Source: Allomeiothermus silvanus DSM 9946
GTDB lineage: Bacteria > Deinococcota > Deinococci > Deinococcales > Thermaceae
Reading direction: 5' to 3'
NCBI RefSeq assembly: GCF_000092125.1
Contig: NC_014212.1
Coordinates: forward strand, 516,001-580,000
DNA length: 64,000 nt
Made by a program: the position numbers and the translations under genes. The number at the start of each line of letters is the position of its first letter. The stretch's first letter is position 1. Under the pieces are notes generated by a model that had not been told where the DNA came from, made no database searches, and worked only from the letters and a program-made list of their open reading frames with translations. Positions 31,002 through 41,300 of the stretch are shown here, piece by piece.

Positions 31002-33677
31002 TCATTCGCTACCTTGGCAGCTCGATCGGACGCGCTCGGGGCTCAGCTCGGCCGCGGAGGTCTCCACGACGTAAGGGACCTCGAGCGCCCGGAAATGGGC
31101 CCTGCCGCTCTCGATCTTGAGGCGCTCGCTGACGCGCAGCTTGGTCACGTCCTTGCTGCCCTTGGTCTCGCAGATGAAGTAGAGCTTCTCCTGCTCACCG
31201 TCCACCATGACCACGGCCCAGTCGGGGCGGTACTTGCCCAGCGGGGTGTCCACCTCGAACCAGTCGGGCAGCTTGACGAAGAGCTTCACGTCCTCGCGCC
31301 TGTCCAGGGCTTCGGCGAAGCCCCGCTCGACCTCCGACTGGAAGATCACCCCGTCGTAGATGGAATTGCTCACCTCGACGATTTTGTCCAGATAGCCGAT
31401 GAGTTCCTTGCTCTCGAAGAGCATCATGTCGTAGGCCTGTCCCTCGAGCCGTTCGTACTTGATGCCCTCCACCATCAGCTCCTCGAGGGTGTTCCTGACG
31501 GCAGCCAGGGCCAAGTCGATGAACTGCTGGGGGTTCACCTTGGCATCCGCCAGCCGCCCCGATTCCTTGAGGATGCGGGCCAGGGTGCCGCGGGTCAGCT
31601 CGGTCTCGCGCTGGAGGTAGGCCAGCAGGTCGGGGACGGCGGGGCGGAAGTCCAGGTCTTCGGTGTTGACCCTGGCGAGTTCGGTCTCGAGGTCTTTGCC
31701 AAGCCGGACGATGCACCCCTTCTCGATGCGGTAACGCGGGCGCTCGACCTTCGGCATCTCCCGGATGGCCTTGGCGGCCCGCTGCACCAGGTCCTCGGTG
31801 TCGAACTCCACCCGGTAGCGGGTGTGGTGCTTGATCCGTTCCCAGAGCGCGCGGAAGTCCTCGTTGAGCTCCCAGCCCTTCTTGAGCTTGAGGGTGCGCC
31901 GCTCACGGCTGTTCTTGATGCGCTCCTGCCCGAAGGCGATGCCGGTCTCTTCCTCGATCTCGGTCTGCAGGGCCTTGGCGAAGTCCCTGTAGCTCTCGTT
32001 GGCGACGACGGTCAGCCGGTTGACCCGGGCGTCGAACGAGCGTTCCCCGTTCTCGCGCACCGGCAGGCGCAGGCCCCGCCCGATCTCCTGGCGTTTCTTG
32101 ACCTCGGAGCGGGTCTCGTTGAGCGTGCAGATCTGGAACACGTTGGGGTTGTCCCAGCCCTCGCGCAAGGCCGAGTGGCTGAAGATGAAGCGCAAGGGCT
32201 CCTCCAGCGACAAGAGCCGCTCCTTATCGCGCATGATCTTCTCGTAGGCCTCCTCGTCGGCCTGGGTGTTGCCCGAGGTGTCCTTCCACCCCGTCCTGTC
32301 CTCGGCGAAGTAGCCCCCGTGCACCTGCTCCACCGGGGGAAGGTTCAAGGAGGCGTAGGCCGGGAGCGCGGAAAGCTCGAGGTAGGCCTCCTCGAACCAG
32401 CGCCGGAACTTGGCGTCTTCGCCCCGGTAGTTGGCCACCCGGTCGATGAAGAACAGGGACAGCACCTTGAGGCGCTGGCCCTCCGGCAACCGCGCGACGG
32501 CGAGTTCCTTGTTCAGGTGTTCCCGCACGGTTTCGCGGATCTGTGCCCGCATGAGCGCGTCGGCGCCCACCCCCTGCTCCTGCCCCTCCTCCAAACGCAC
32601 CCCATTGGCGAAGCTCACGTACTTGAAGCCCGCGTCGATCTCGTCCACCACGTAGCCCCGGTACAGCTCCCGCCCCCCCGACAGCTCGTAGAGGTCGGAG
32701 CCCTGCTTGAGGGTCACGGATTTGCGCTTGGTGGCGCTCCCGTCCCAAACGTCGAGCTCTGCCTTCGCGCTGATGCTGCTTTTGGTGGCCTTGACCTCCT
32801 TCAGCTTCAGGTAGGGAACGTTGAAGTTCTCCTCCTCGAGCACCGACGTCACCTCGATCTGCTTGACCAGCCCGAGGTCGTAGGCCCGTACCGGGTCGAG
32901 CCGGTAGAGCAGGTTGTAGGGGTTGCGGTGGGTAGCCGAGTAACGCAGCGTGCAGAGAGGGTTCAGGCTCGCCAAGGCCCGTTTCGCCAGGTCGCTCTCG
33001 AAGTTCTGCGGCTCGTCCACGATGACGATCGGGCGCGCCGCCCGGATGAACTCGATGGGGCGGAAGCCCGAGAGCCGGTCGTTGGGGAGAAAGATCACGT
33101 TGTTGCCCGGCTTGTTGAAGGCGTCGATGTTGATGATGAGGATTTGCAGGGTGCTCTCGGTGGCGAAGGAGCGCAGCCGCGAGACCTGCTTGGAGTCGTA
33201 GACCCAATAGTCCACCGGCACGTTGCCGTAGAGGGCGCCGAAGTGCTCCTTGGTGAGGCGCAGGTTCGAGAGCACCCCCTCCCGGATGGCGACGCTGGGC
33301 ACGGCGACGATGAACTTCTTGAAGCCGTAGAGGCGGTGCAGCTCGTAGATAGTGCGGAGGTAGACGTAGGTCTTGCCGGTCCCGGTCTCCATCTCCACCG
33401 AGAAGTTGAGCGCGATACCACTATCAGGGATTTCGATGGCTTCGAGCCGCTCGCTCAGGGGCAGCCCATTGGCTTCCTGCACCCGGCGGACGTTCTCCAG
33501 CAGGGCCTCCGGGCTGAGCAGCAGTGGGTTGGCGTAGGCGGCGATGCCGTAGAGCTCGTCGGACTCCATGCTCAGGGTGTAGAGCCCCTCGCCCAAGGGC
33601 TGCCCTTCGAATACCCCCGTCACCGCCCGGATGGCCTCGAGCTGGTACTCCTGGTCGCTCTCGAACTTGATCCTCAT
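31002..33677 (-). CDS. res: Type III restriction enzyme, Res subunit
   Basis: The 891-residue protein is a full-length Res subunit: an SF2 helicase/translocase with Walker A METGTGKTYVYLRT (about 136), DExx-type motif IVIVDEPQNFES, motif III-like RYSATHRNPYNLLY, motif VI QEIGRGLRLPV, and a C-terminal PD-(D/E)XK nuclease (PDWAVVMVDGEQEKLYFICETKGS, with D...ETK). Type III enzymes cut after translocation between two inversely oriented unmethylated sites. The mod gene lies 43 bases upstream on the same strand, the usual order. Confidence 0.93.
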   Translation of the reverse strand: MRIKFESDQEYQLEAIRAVTGVFEGQPLGEGLYTLSMESDELYGIAAYANPLLLSPEALLENVRRVQEANGLPLSERLEAIEIPDSGIALNFSVEMETGTGKTYVYLRTIYELHRLYGFKKFIVAVPSVAIREGVLSNLRLTKEHFGALYGNVPVDYWVYDSKQVSRLRSFATESTLQILIINIDAFNKPGNNVIFLPNDRLSGFRPIEFIRAARPIVIVDEPQNFESDLAKRALASLNPLCTLRYSATHRNPYNLLYRLDPVRAYDLGLVKQIEVTSVLEEENFNVPYLKLKEVKATKSSISAKAELDVWDGSATKRKSVTLKQGSDLYELSGGRELYRGYVVDEIDAGFKYVSFANGVRLEEGQEQGVGADALMRAQIRETVREHLNKELAVARLPEGQRLKVLSLFFIDRVANYRGEDAKFRRWFEEAYLELSALPAYASLNLPPVEQVHGGYFAEDRTGWKDTSGNTQADEEAYEKIMRDKERLLSLEEPLRFIFSHSALREGWDNPNVFQICTLNETRSEVKKRQEIGRGLRLPVRENGERSFDARVNRLTVVANESYRDFAKALQTEIEEETGIAFGQERIKNSRERRTLKLKKGWELNEDFRALWERIKHHTRYRVEFDTEDLVQRAAKAIREMPKVERPRYRIEKGCIVRLGKDLETELARVNTEDLDFRPAVPDLLAYLQRETELTRGTLARILKESGRLADAKVNPQQFIDLALAAVRNTLEELMVEGIKYERLEGQAYDMMLFESKELIGYLDKIVEVSNSIYDGVIFQSEVERGFAEALDRREDVKLFVKLPDWFEVDTPLGKYRPDWAVVMVDGEQEKLYFICETKGSKDVTKLRVSERLKIESGRAHFRALEVPYVVETSAAELSPERVRSSCQGSE

Positions 33678-33720
33678 AGATGAACGCCTCCGGGCGTCCG
33701 GCGCGTGCCGGGTCTCATGG

Positions 33721-35610
33721 CTAGACCGTGCGGAAGCGGATGCCCCGGTCCCGCATCTCCAGGGCGATGTTGGTCTTGAGCGCGTCGCCCCCCACGAAAG
33801 CCACGTCCAGGCACACCACCTGAAGGGGCTTGGGCTCCAGGGCCATCATCGCCCGCAGGGTCTCGGCCCGGATGGGCCGCTCGAGGCAGACCAGCAACTG
33901 CCCCTCCGCCACCGAGTACACCTTTTGCCCCTCGAGCTCCTTCTTCTGAATCCTCGAGGATAGAGGCAGACCGGCCTTGAGCAACAGCTCGAAGAGCACG
34001 TCCTCCTGGGTGCGCCCCTCGACGAGGTTATCCACGAGCGCCTCGAGCTGGCCTTGGATGTCCTCGGCCTCGCCGTCCCAGAGCTTGAAGTTGCTGGTGT
34101 CCAGGCTGAAGGCCCTGAAGCCCAAGTCCTGGCCGTCCGGCTCCAGGAGCCGAACTGCTGATTTTTCGTCCCCCGACCTGATGCGCTCTGCCGCTTTTTG
34201 TACCCGGCCTCGAGTCACGCTGCTGATGGTCGGATAGTTGGGGTTGCGGGTGGGTTCGGGTAGCTGGACGAGGACGAACCTCCGGTTGCCCCCATCCTCC
34301 TGGTTCATCTCCAGCACGGCCTGACCCAGCGTGCCTGACCCCGCGAAGAAATCAAGGACGATATCCCCGGCATCGGGCTCGGTAGAGAGCTGAAGCAGCC
34401 GCTTGAGCAACCTCACCGGCTTGGGCGTATCGAAGGCGTCGGCGTCCTCCCCGAACAGCGATTTGAACTCCTTCTTCGCTTCGTCGGTGTGCCCGACGTC
34501 GGTATGCTCCCACCAAGTATCGGCCACTACCCCTGCAACCTCACTCAAGTAGCGCTTATAGCGGGGTGTTTCATTCTCTTGGTTCAGCCCCCACCAGACA
34601 CGGCCTTCTCTAACATTTTGTTCGTGCCTTTCTCTGCTGTAGCGCCAAACGGCAGTTCGGCTCGGCCATATCTCCTTGCCGGTCTTGGGATGAATGATCG
34701 GATAGTAAAGGTTGGGCCGCTGCTCGGAAGTTTTGTTACAGGTGTAGTTATCCGACATCCACGGCCCTCTGGGGTCATTGTCAGGGTTTTTATAAAGCCG
34801 GTTCTGCTCTTCGGTACGCTCCATTCGCTTAAGCGTCGCCACGGCTTTCCCTTGCTCATTGAACCGGCGAGACTTCACGTAGGAGAGCAGATAGTCATGG
34901 GTGTAGGAAAAATCGGTGGTGTCATTCGAGGGGGCATACTTTTTCTGCCAAAGAACGGTGGCGAGGAAGTTCTCCTCCCCGAAAATCTCGTCCATGATCG
35001 CCCGGAGGTTGTGCAGCTCGTGGTCGTCTATGCTGACGAAAATCACCCCGTCGTCCCGCAGGAGGCTTCGGGCGAGTTGCAGCCGGGGGTACATCATGGA
35101 TAGCCACCTGCTGTGGATTCGTCCTCCTTCTTCGGGTGCGGTGGTCAGCCGCACCCCATCCTCGGATAGCTGCCCGGTAAAGCGGAGGTACTGCCTTACC
35201 CCTTCCCGGAAGTCGTCGGGGTATACGAAGTCGTTGCCGGTGTTGTACGGCGGGTCAATGTAGATTAGCTTGACCTTGCCGTGGTACGCCTGTTGCAGCA
35301 GCTTGAGCACCTCGAGGTTATCCCCCTCGATGATCACATTCTCGCTGGTGTCGAAGCCTACGGACTGATCCCGCCTGGGCCGCAGGGTTCCGCTGCTGGG
35401 GATTTGCACCGCGCGGATCGCCTCGGCCTTCCCGGCCCATGACAGCCCGTAGCGCTCCCGCCCCGTTTCCACCTTCTCGCCCAACAACTGCTTGAAGGTC
35501 TCGAGGTCGAGCTTTCCTTCCTTGAAGGCTTCGGGGAAGAACTCGCGCAGGGCCTCGAGGCGCTCTTCGATGGGGTTCGGCGTGGTGAGGAGAAGCTTGT
35601 CGGGTACCAT
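33721..35610 (-). CDS. mod: Type III DNA-methyltransferase, Mod subunit
   Basis: The 629-residue Mod subunit recognises the site and methylates adenine N6. It has the beta-class order: catalytic motif IV DPPYNTGNDFVYPDDF (about 125) before SAM-binding motif I DFFAGSGTLGQAV (about 415), with the recognition domain between and after. The N-terminus (NPIEERLEALREFFPEAFKEG) is typical. It starts at ATG 35610 and is followed by res. The intact pair should work as a complete Type III system. Confidence 0.94.
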   Translation of the reverse strand: MVPDKLLLTTPNPIEERLEALREFFPEAFKEGKLDLETFKQLLGEKVETGRERYGLSWAGKAEAIRAVQIPSSGTLRPRRDQSVGFDTSENVIIEGDNLEVLKLLQQAYHGKVKLIYIDPPYNTGNDFVYPDDFREGVRQYLRFTGQLSEDGVRLTTAPEEGGRIHSRWLSMMYPRLQLARSLLRDDGVIFVSIDDHELHNLRAIMDEIFGEENFLATVLWQKKYAPSNDTTDFSYTHDYLLSYVKSRRFNEQGKAVATLKRMERTEEQNRLYKNPDNDPRGPWMSDNYTCNKTSEQRPNLYYPIIHPKTGKEIWPSRTAVWRYSRERHEQNVREGRVWWGLNQENETPRYKRYLSEVAGVVADTWWEHTDVGHTDEAKKEFKSLFGEDADAFDTPKPVRLLKRLLQLSTEPDAGDIVLDFFAGSGTLGQAVLEMNQEDGGNRRFVLVQLPEPTRNPNYPTISSVTRGRVQKAAERIRSGDEKSAVRLLEPDGQDLGFRAFSLDTSNFKLWDGEAEDIQGQLEALVDNLVEGRTQEDVLFELLLKAGLPLSSRIQKKELEGQKVYSVAEGQLLVCLERPIRAETLRAMMALEPKPLQVVCLDVAFVGGDALKTNIALEMRDRGIRFRTV

Positions 35611-35668
35611 GATGTAGAGTCAATCATAACTAGCTCGAGGCCATCCCGCACCGGGTGGCGCACCGCGG

Positions 35669-36812
35669 CAGACTTGACCGATATACAGCCCTTGGGGTAG
35701 AGAAAGATCATGACTCTGCGCCAGGCGCTATCTCAGGTCCCGGACCCCCGGGCCCACAACCGGCGGTACCCCCTGTGGGGCCTTCTGGCCCTCATCCTGG
35801 TGGCCTTCCTGAGCCGCGTGGACTCCCTGCGCGGCGTGGAACGCTTTGCCCGCGCCAACCCCCACCTCTTGCCCCACCTGGGCCTGCGCAAGGCCCCAGG
35901 CCACACCGCCATCACCCTTCTCCTTCACCGCCTGGATCCTGAGAAGCTCCAGGCGGCCCTTGGCCAGGTCTTCCCCGAAGCCGACCTTGGGGAGGTCCTG
36001 GTGGTGGACGGGAAGCACCTGCGGGGAAGCGGCAAGGGGAAAAGCCCCCAGGTCAAGCTGGTGGAGGTCCTGGCCCTGCACCTCCATACCACCCTGGCCC
36101 AGGCCCGGGCGGAAGGGAGGGAGGAGAAGGCCTTCCTGGAGCTTCTGGACCGTTTGGAGGCGAGGGAGCTGGAGGGCAAGGTGGTGGTGGGGGACGCGGG
36201 GTACCTGTACCCTGAGGTGGCGGCCCGGGTGCGGAAAAAAGGGGGGACTATCTCTTGGTCCTGAAGGGGAACCAGGAGGAGCTTTTGTCCTGGGCCCTGG
36301 AGGTGTTCAAGGGGATGGCGGGAAGGCGTCTTCCCGGGGAGACGGAGGCGACCTGGAGTGGGGTGCGGGACGGGGAGGTGTGGACCTACCGGGTTTGGGC
36401 TTCCCCCTACCTGCCGGAAGAGGTGCGGGCCTTCCCTGGGGCCAGGCAGGTGGTGCGGCTTTGGCGGGAGGTGAGGCACAAGGGGACGGGGGAGGTGCGG
36501 CGGACGGTGAGCTACGCCCTCACCAGCCTGGGGCCGGAGGTAGCGGACGCAAAGCGGCTGGGGAGCCTGTTGCTTTCCCGATGGGAGGTGGAGAACCGAT
36601 CGTTTTGGGTGCGGGACGTGTGCTTTGGGGAGGATGCCTGTCAGGTGCGGGGGGTGGGGGCGTGGGTGCTAGCGGTGCTGCGGGCCTTCCTGGTCTCCAT
36701 GCTTCACCGAGAGGGGGTGAGGGAGAAGAAGGCAGCCCTAGAAATCTTCTCCTTCAACCCCCTCTCCGCCCTGCGCTTCCTGGGGCTCTATGCGGCATAG
36801 CGGTCAAGTCTG
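35669..36812 (+). mobile_element. ISAs1-family insertion sequence
   Basis: Terminal repeats CAGACTTGACCG (35669-35680) and its complement (36801-36812) bound 1,144 bp. A perfect 9-bp duplication GCACCGCGG flanks it (35660-35668, 36813-36821), in the 8-10 bp range known for this family. It lies ~60 bases upstream of the Type III mod start, on the opposite strand, and may affect mod transcription. Confidence 0.92.
35710..36800 (+). pseudogene. ISAs1-family transposase, frameshifted at an A6G6 run
   Basis: The first frame (35710-36264) carries the N-terminus (LSQVPDPRAHNRRYPLWGLL) and catalytic acids in LVVDGKHLRGSGKG and VVVGDAGYLYPEV. The second frame (from 36255) continues with LKGNQEELLSWALEVF and the Glu region (SRWEVENRSFWVRDV). 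The break is at CGGAAAAAAGGGGGGAC (36234-36250). A -1 shift there restores VRKKGGDYLLVLKGNQ. This may be a mutation, an assembly error, or real slippage on the homopolymers; Thermus relatives are known for transcriptional slippage. Confidence 0.85.
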
Positions 36813-36828
36813 GCACCGCGGGCTTTAT

Positions 36829-37229
36829 AAAAAAGAGGGGGTGTGGGGGAGCTATAATCCCCCGGTTTTGAAACCGGGGATACATGGACTCCCCCACGTG
36901 CTCCGAAGGAGCACATAGCATGGTGGGCGGCGGATGTGTGGTAAAATGCCCCTGGGGACAGCGTTCCCTGTGCACCTTGAAACTTGGAGTAGGGGGTTCC
37001 ATCGGATAGTCCGATGGGTAAAACTCCAAACGAACACCCGTGGCATCCGCCCCGCCAAGGCGGGGCGGGAAGCACTGCGCTCGCCTGCCGATACGGCGGC
37101 GCTTTCTTCGCCGCGAAGCGGGGTGTCAAGGTTTTTTCTGGGCTCGGACGGAGCCTTCGGGGATGGGTACGGCATGGGCCGTCCCGTGAGAACCGAGAAG
37201 CCTCGGACTTCAGTCCGAGGAGTCGTCAC
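36829..37229 (+). ncRNA. ORF-less IS605-like element or structured RNA, copy 1
   Basis: The ~400-bp stretch lacks a credible gene but has a TATAAT box (36853-36858) inside a left-end hairpin (GGGGG ... CCCCC), many short GC hairpins (CCCCGGTTTTGAAACCGGGG, GTGCTCCGAAGGAGCAC, CATCGGATAGTCCGATG) and a right-end hairpin GCCTCGGACTTCAGTCCGAGG ending AGTCGTCAC. A diverged copy lies at 55756-56219 with paired changes in its stems. The ends resemble IS200/IS605 termini. It may be a non-autonomous transposon expressing a guide-type RNA, or a new RNA class. Confidence 0.55.
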
Positions 37230-37286
37230 AAGCTTTCGGTCACGTGTACCTGGAAGGGTGTCATCCCTCTATGACTCTCCTGTCGT

Positions 37287-38042
37287 TCACCTCTTCGTGA
37301 ACACCCGCCGGTAGCTCTCCCCCACGCTCGCCAGCGAGCTCTCGGCGTAGATCTGGGTGGTCTTGGGGTCCTGGTGCCCCAGGAACTTCTGGAGCTGCTC
37401 GAGGGGCATCCCCCGGTCGAGGAGTATTTGCGCTACCGAGTGCCGCAGGAGGTGGGGGTAGACCCGCTTCTCGATCCCGGCTTCGGCGGCGGCCTGCTGG
37501 ATGAGTTTCTGGATGGCCCGGGGGGAGTAGCGCTGGTGGCGGTTGGACTCGAAGAGGTAGCCCCGGGTACGCCCGGCCAGGTGGACCCGAAGCTCCTGGG
37601 CCAGGGCGGGCAGGATCGGCACGTAGCGCACCGAGCCCTTCTTGGCCCGGTGGACGTAGAGGTGGGGGGCCTCCCCGTCGAGGTAAGCGTCCTGGGCCCG
37701 GAGAAAGACGAACTCCGAGACCCGGCACCCGGTGTAGAAGAGGGTCTTGAGCATCAGGCCGTAGACCGGCTTCCTGGGGCTGAGGCGATACGCCGCTTCC
37801 AGCAGGCGGCTCACCGCTTCGGGGGAGAGCCGCTCGACCACCCGGCGGCGCTTGGGAGGAGGGGTGAGTTCCAACAGGCGGCGCACCCGCTCGACCACAT
37901 ACTTGCTCTGGTCATAGTCCAGGTGGGCCTTACGCCAAAGTTTGGCGGTCTCCCGGATCACCGCCTCGAGCTCAGGGGCGGAGTTCGCCTTCGCTTTTTT
38001 ACCGCGCACTTCGGCCAGCTTGAGGGGGGTCACGCTCTCCAT
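37287..38042 (-). CDS. Tyrosine recombinase (XerD/integrase-like)
   Basis: The 251-residue protein has all tyrosine-recombinase residues: Arg in YTGCRVSEFVFL, Lys in HRAKKGSVRYVP, HLLRHS, His in FLGHQDPKT, and nucleophile Tyr in TQIYAESS. The N-terminal SAM-like domain is short, so it resembles small XerD-like or mobile-element integrases. It starts 40 bases from a 16-bp direct repeat that recurs at the far side of the nuclease-helicase/methylase module, making it the candidate enzyme for integrating that island. Confidence 0.9.
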   Translation of the reverse strand: MESVTPLKLAEVRGKKAKANSAPELEAVIRETAKLWRKAHLDYDQSKYVVERVRRLLELTPPPKRRRVVERLSPEAVSRLLEAAYRLSPRKPVYGLMLKTLFYTGCRVSEFVFLRAQDAYLDGEAPHLYVHRAKKGSVRYVPILPALAQELRVHLAGRTRGYLFESNRHQRYSPRAIQKLIQQAAAEAGIEKRVYPHLLRHSVAQILLDRGMPLEQLQKFLGHQDPKTTQIYAESSLASVGESYRRVFTKR

Positions 38043-38081
38043 TTGCCCCTCAGTCTAGCCGGGGAAGTTCGCTGTAGGGGT

Positions 38082-38097
38082 CTTGTGCGAACTCTTG
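38082..38097 (+). repeat. Direct repeat bounding the 38-44 kb island, left copy
   Basis: CTTGTGCGAACTCTTG is repeated exactly at 44073-44088, in the same orientation, with similar GGG-rich flanks. The 38043-38387 stretch otherwise shows no gene. It is a candidate attachment site. Confidence 0.6.
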
Positions 38098-38387
38098 GAC
38101 CGGGTTGCAATGTCCACCTTTGAGCGCCCCCTTAGCCAATGTTCAGGCCCGCCCTTGCCCCCGCCAAAGGAACCCCGGCAGGGCCGGGAGCAAGACGCGC
38201 CTGAAACCCAGAAAAGTCCGGCCTCAGCACCGACCTGACCATGGGGTCTTAGCCACAATGCAGACTGCAGCACGGCCATAGTTTTGGTTTTCGCCAACAG
38301 CATCCCAAATTTCTCTGAAGTTACACAGTAGTAAGGAGCTAATCCAGATTAACTGCATGTCTCGTTTTAGCCTTCCCCAGACCTCAA

Positions 38388-41300
38388 TCACAGATCCCTC
38401 AATTCACCCACACGGGTCATCAGTGCTCCCCCAATCAGCGCTGGAAGATTCAACTTTCGGACATTGCGGCAGTAATCTTCCGCAAAGCGCTTAAGCAGCG
38501 CCGACTCCCTCAAGACATCCTGGTCGTCGGAAAGGTAGTCTAGCAGGCTCTGGGTTATCAGCACGATGAGCTTGCACCGCGCCCTCGAGGCCATCACGTT
38601 GAACCGGTTAAGGCTATAGAGGAAGTCGTCCTCCAGCCGGATTACGTCTGGGTCACCCAACCCGAACGAGGCGATGATCACTTCGCGCTCCTGCCCCTGG
38701 AACCGCTCCACCGTGTCCACCGCTGAGCGGATCACTCGATGGGCTACTGAACCGGCAAAGCTCCGGGTGAGGTGCTCGGCGATCTTACTTACCTGAGCCC
38801 GGTGCGGTGTAACGATGCCGACCCCGTGCTCCCAAAACCTGTCGGGCGAATAAGGGGTTGTTGCCGGTATCGTCGGGTTTCCACTCGCATCCCTCAACCC
38901 AAGTGGCTTCTCGGCTAGGTTGCCTTGCAACAGGGCTATGAGCGCGGTGACGGCCTGGGCCTCGAACTCGTTGGATTGCCCGCTCTCAAAGTCCTCATAG
39001 ACGAAGCAGGTGACCGGCCTTTCGGGATTGAGCAGCTCGCCCCACGCGGGCGACCAGGGGACGGTTGACGGCCAGTTAAGGGGTTGCGAGGTCGGGAGGC
39101 CGCCCGGTAGGTGAAGGCGAAGTTGAGGCGAGTGGCTCACAAGGCTAGGGGAATAGCCTGCCAGCCGGACGAAATCCACAATGGTTTCGTTGGAGCGGTA
39201 ATTGATGTCCAGCGAGGTTGCCGGGATGCCCTGGTCCAAGGTCATGAACTCGTACACCGAACCCACCTTGACCTCGAGGTCTTTCGGCGGGTCAGCAGGG
39301 TGGATGGGTGGGAGCTGAAGGTTATCCCCAGCAAGCACCACTCTCCCGTCTTGAGCCACCTTGCTGAAGATCAGGGTGCTCGTCGCCACATCCATCTGAG
39401 AGGCCTCATCGATGATCACCAGATCGAACCACTCGCGGATGGCATGGCCTTGGGCATTTGATGTTTCACCTGCGTAGGCCAAGTTATGGAGCTGCTGGGG
39501 GGTCGTTCCCAGGATCAGGACACCAGCGGGGTTGTGCAGAAGGTGGCGCAATCGATCAACATCGGCCCCTGGATTGCGGACATCGAGAGGTATGTTAACC
39601 AAGGCGGTGTGCGCTGCAAGGCTAGCGTCGGGGGTGCGGAATTTTGATTGGATGCGGAATAAGCTGGGTGGGGTGGGATTGCTTCGGTAATGCTCTTCGA
39701 GCCTGAGCAGCACATTGTCCACGGCGGTGTAGGTGTTGGCAGTGACCAGTACCCTGAGCGGGCGGTTCGAAGTCTGAGCATCCAACACCGCGCCCAGCAC
39801 CACCGCCCGCAGCGTCTGGCTCTTGCCGGTTCCGGGCGGCCCCCAGATGACCGACAGGCGACGCTCTAGGGCTTCACGCCATGCCTTCCACTGAGAGGGG
39901 TTCAGCATCACCCCGCTGTGTTCAAGTTGAGTTTGGAGCGCAGCGGTGTTGATTGGAAGGGTCTGTTGGTAGGTGTGGTGACTGTAGTACAAATAGTCCC
40001 AAGCAACTTTAGGGGCTCTTCTACCTCCCCTGGCAGGAGGGGTCGGGGCGGCGGGCAGGCTCCGCGTGATCACCAGGTTGTCCGGCCAGCTGGGAGGCTT
40101 GCCGATGGCCTTAATCGTCAACTTGAGTTTTTTGGACAGGCTGTCCGTGTGCATCTGATCGAGCATCACGTCCTGCCTGAAGTCCACTCCGCTCACGCTC
40201 TCGAGCTTGAGAACCTTGGCTCTTGCGTCTAGGCGCAGGGCGATCAACAGATTTTGCCGATCTATGGCCTCGAGGGAGACTTTGGTCAGATCCGCGTCCG
40301 CCACCGAGCGAAACTGCTGATCGCCGGAGGTGTAAGTCTCTAGGCCAGGAAAGTTATGCGGTGTGGCTAGGAGGTGGAGAAAGGTCGGGTCACTGCGGGG
40401 AGAGAGCGCCAGTCCGACAGCGTTTTCCCTGATGTTCACCTCGGCCGAGGATGGTGAAAGCTTGTAGATAAGCAGATCCGGGGTGTCGACTAGCTGGGTG
40501 CCCGCTGCAGCGTTTAGGAGATCTAGGGCGCGGCTACGTCTGGCAGGGTCGTCTATGCGCTGGGTGAGGTGGGCCGACTTGAGCCGCGCTTCGCGCTCGT
40601 GCGCGGCCATCGCGTAGGTGACTTGCGCCTCGAGTTCTTCACTGGCCGCGTTGAGCCGATGATATTGATACCAGAGCTGGCCCTCCAAACTGACTCCTTT
40701 GAGGGGTTGCTCATAGTTGAAACTTAGCGGTGGTGCTGCCTCTTTAGCTAGGGTCGGGCGCAGGTCTTGCTCGAGACGGTTAGAGATCAGCGCCAGTGCA
40801 TAGGTCTTGCGAAGACTGGTTTCCTCGAGGCGCCGTTGCTTATCCGCCCAGTTATTCGTACGTCCCCAGTATTCGTGAATGCGTTCTGCGGGAATCAGAT
40901 TGCTCAAGGGATCCTGGTAGTACGGGTCAAACGTAGGGATGAATTTTGAGAGACGGGGATGATAGCTAGCGACCACACCCGTTAAGGTGTAGTGGTGTGG
41001 CTGCGGAACCGCCACGTGGCTCTCCACGGCGTCCGCGACCAGGGTTATTGGCGACCTCCGGGTGGCGTCCTCGGGATGCGCTAATAGTTCGGGTGAAGGG
41101 AAGAGCCAAGCCAGGTCACGTAAATTAGGGTTGGCTACGATTGCAGGCAGGTGGCGACCCACCATGCGGATCAGTTGGCGCAGTTGGGCCTCGTCCCAGA
41201 GGTAGATCTGGTAAGAGCTACCCTGCTCGAGGCCGGTGCGGTCTGAAGCAGCTCTTTTATTGTCCAAGGCCCGCACCTCGTCCATGATTGCCTTTAATTG

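Noticed and set aside
30969..33683. A 904-codon plus-strand frame opposite the Type III res gene
   Set aside because: The minus strand has all helicase and nuclease motifs; the plus frame is low-complexity Leu/Val/Gly/Asp and is an antisense artefact.
35846..36871. A 341-codon alternative frame across the ISAs1 element
   Set aside because: It is Gly/Arg/Trp-rich low-complexity sequence; the DDE transposase motifs lie in the other two frames.
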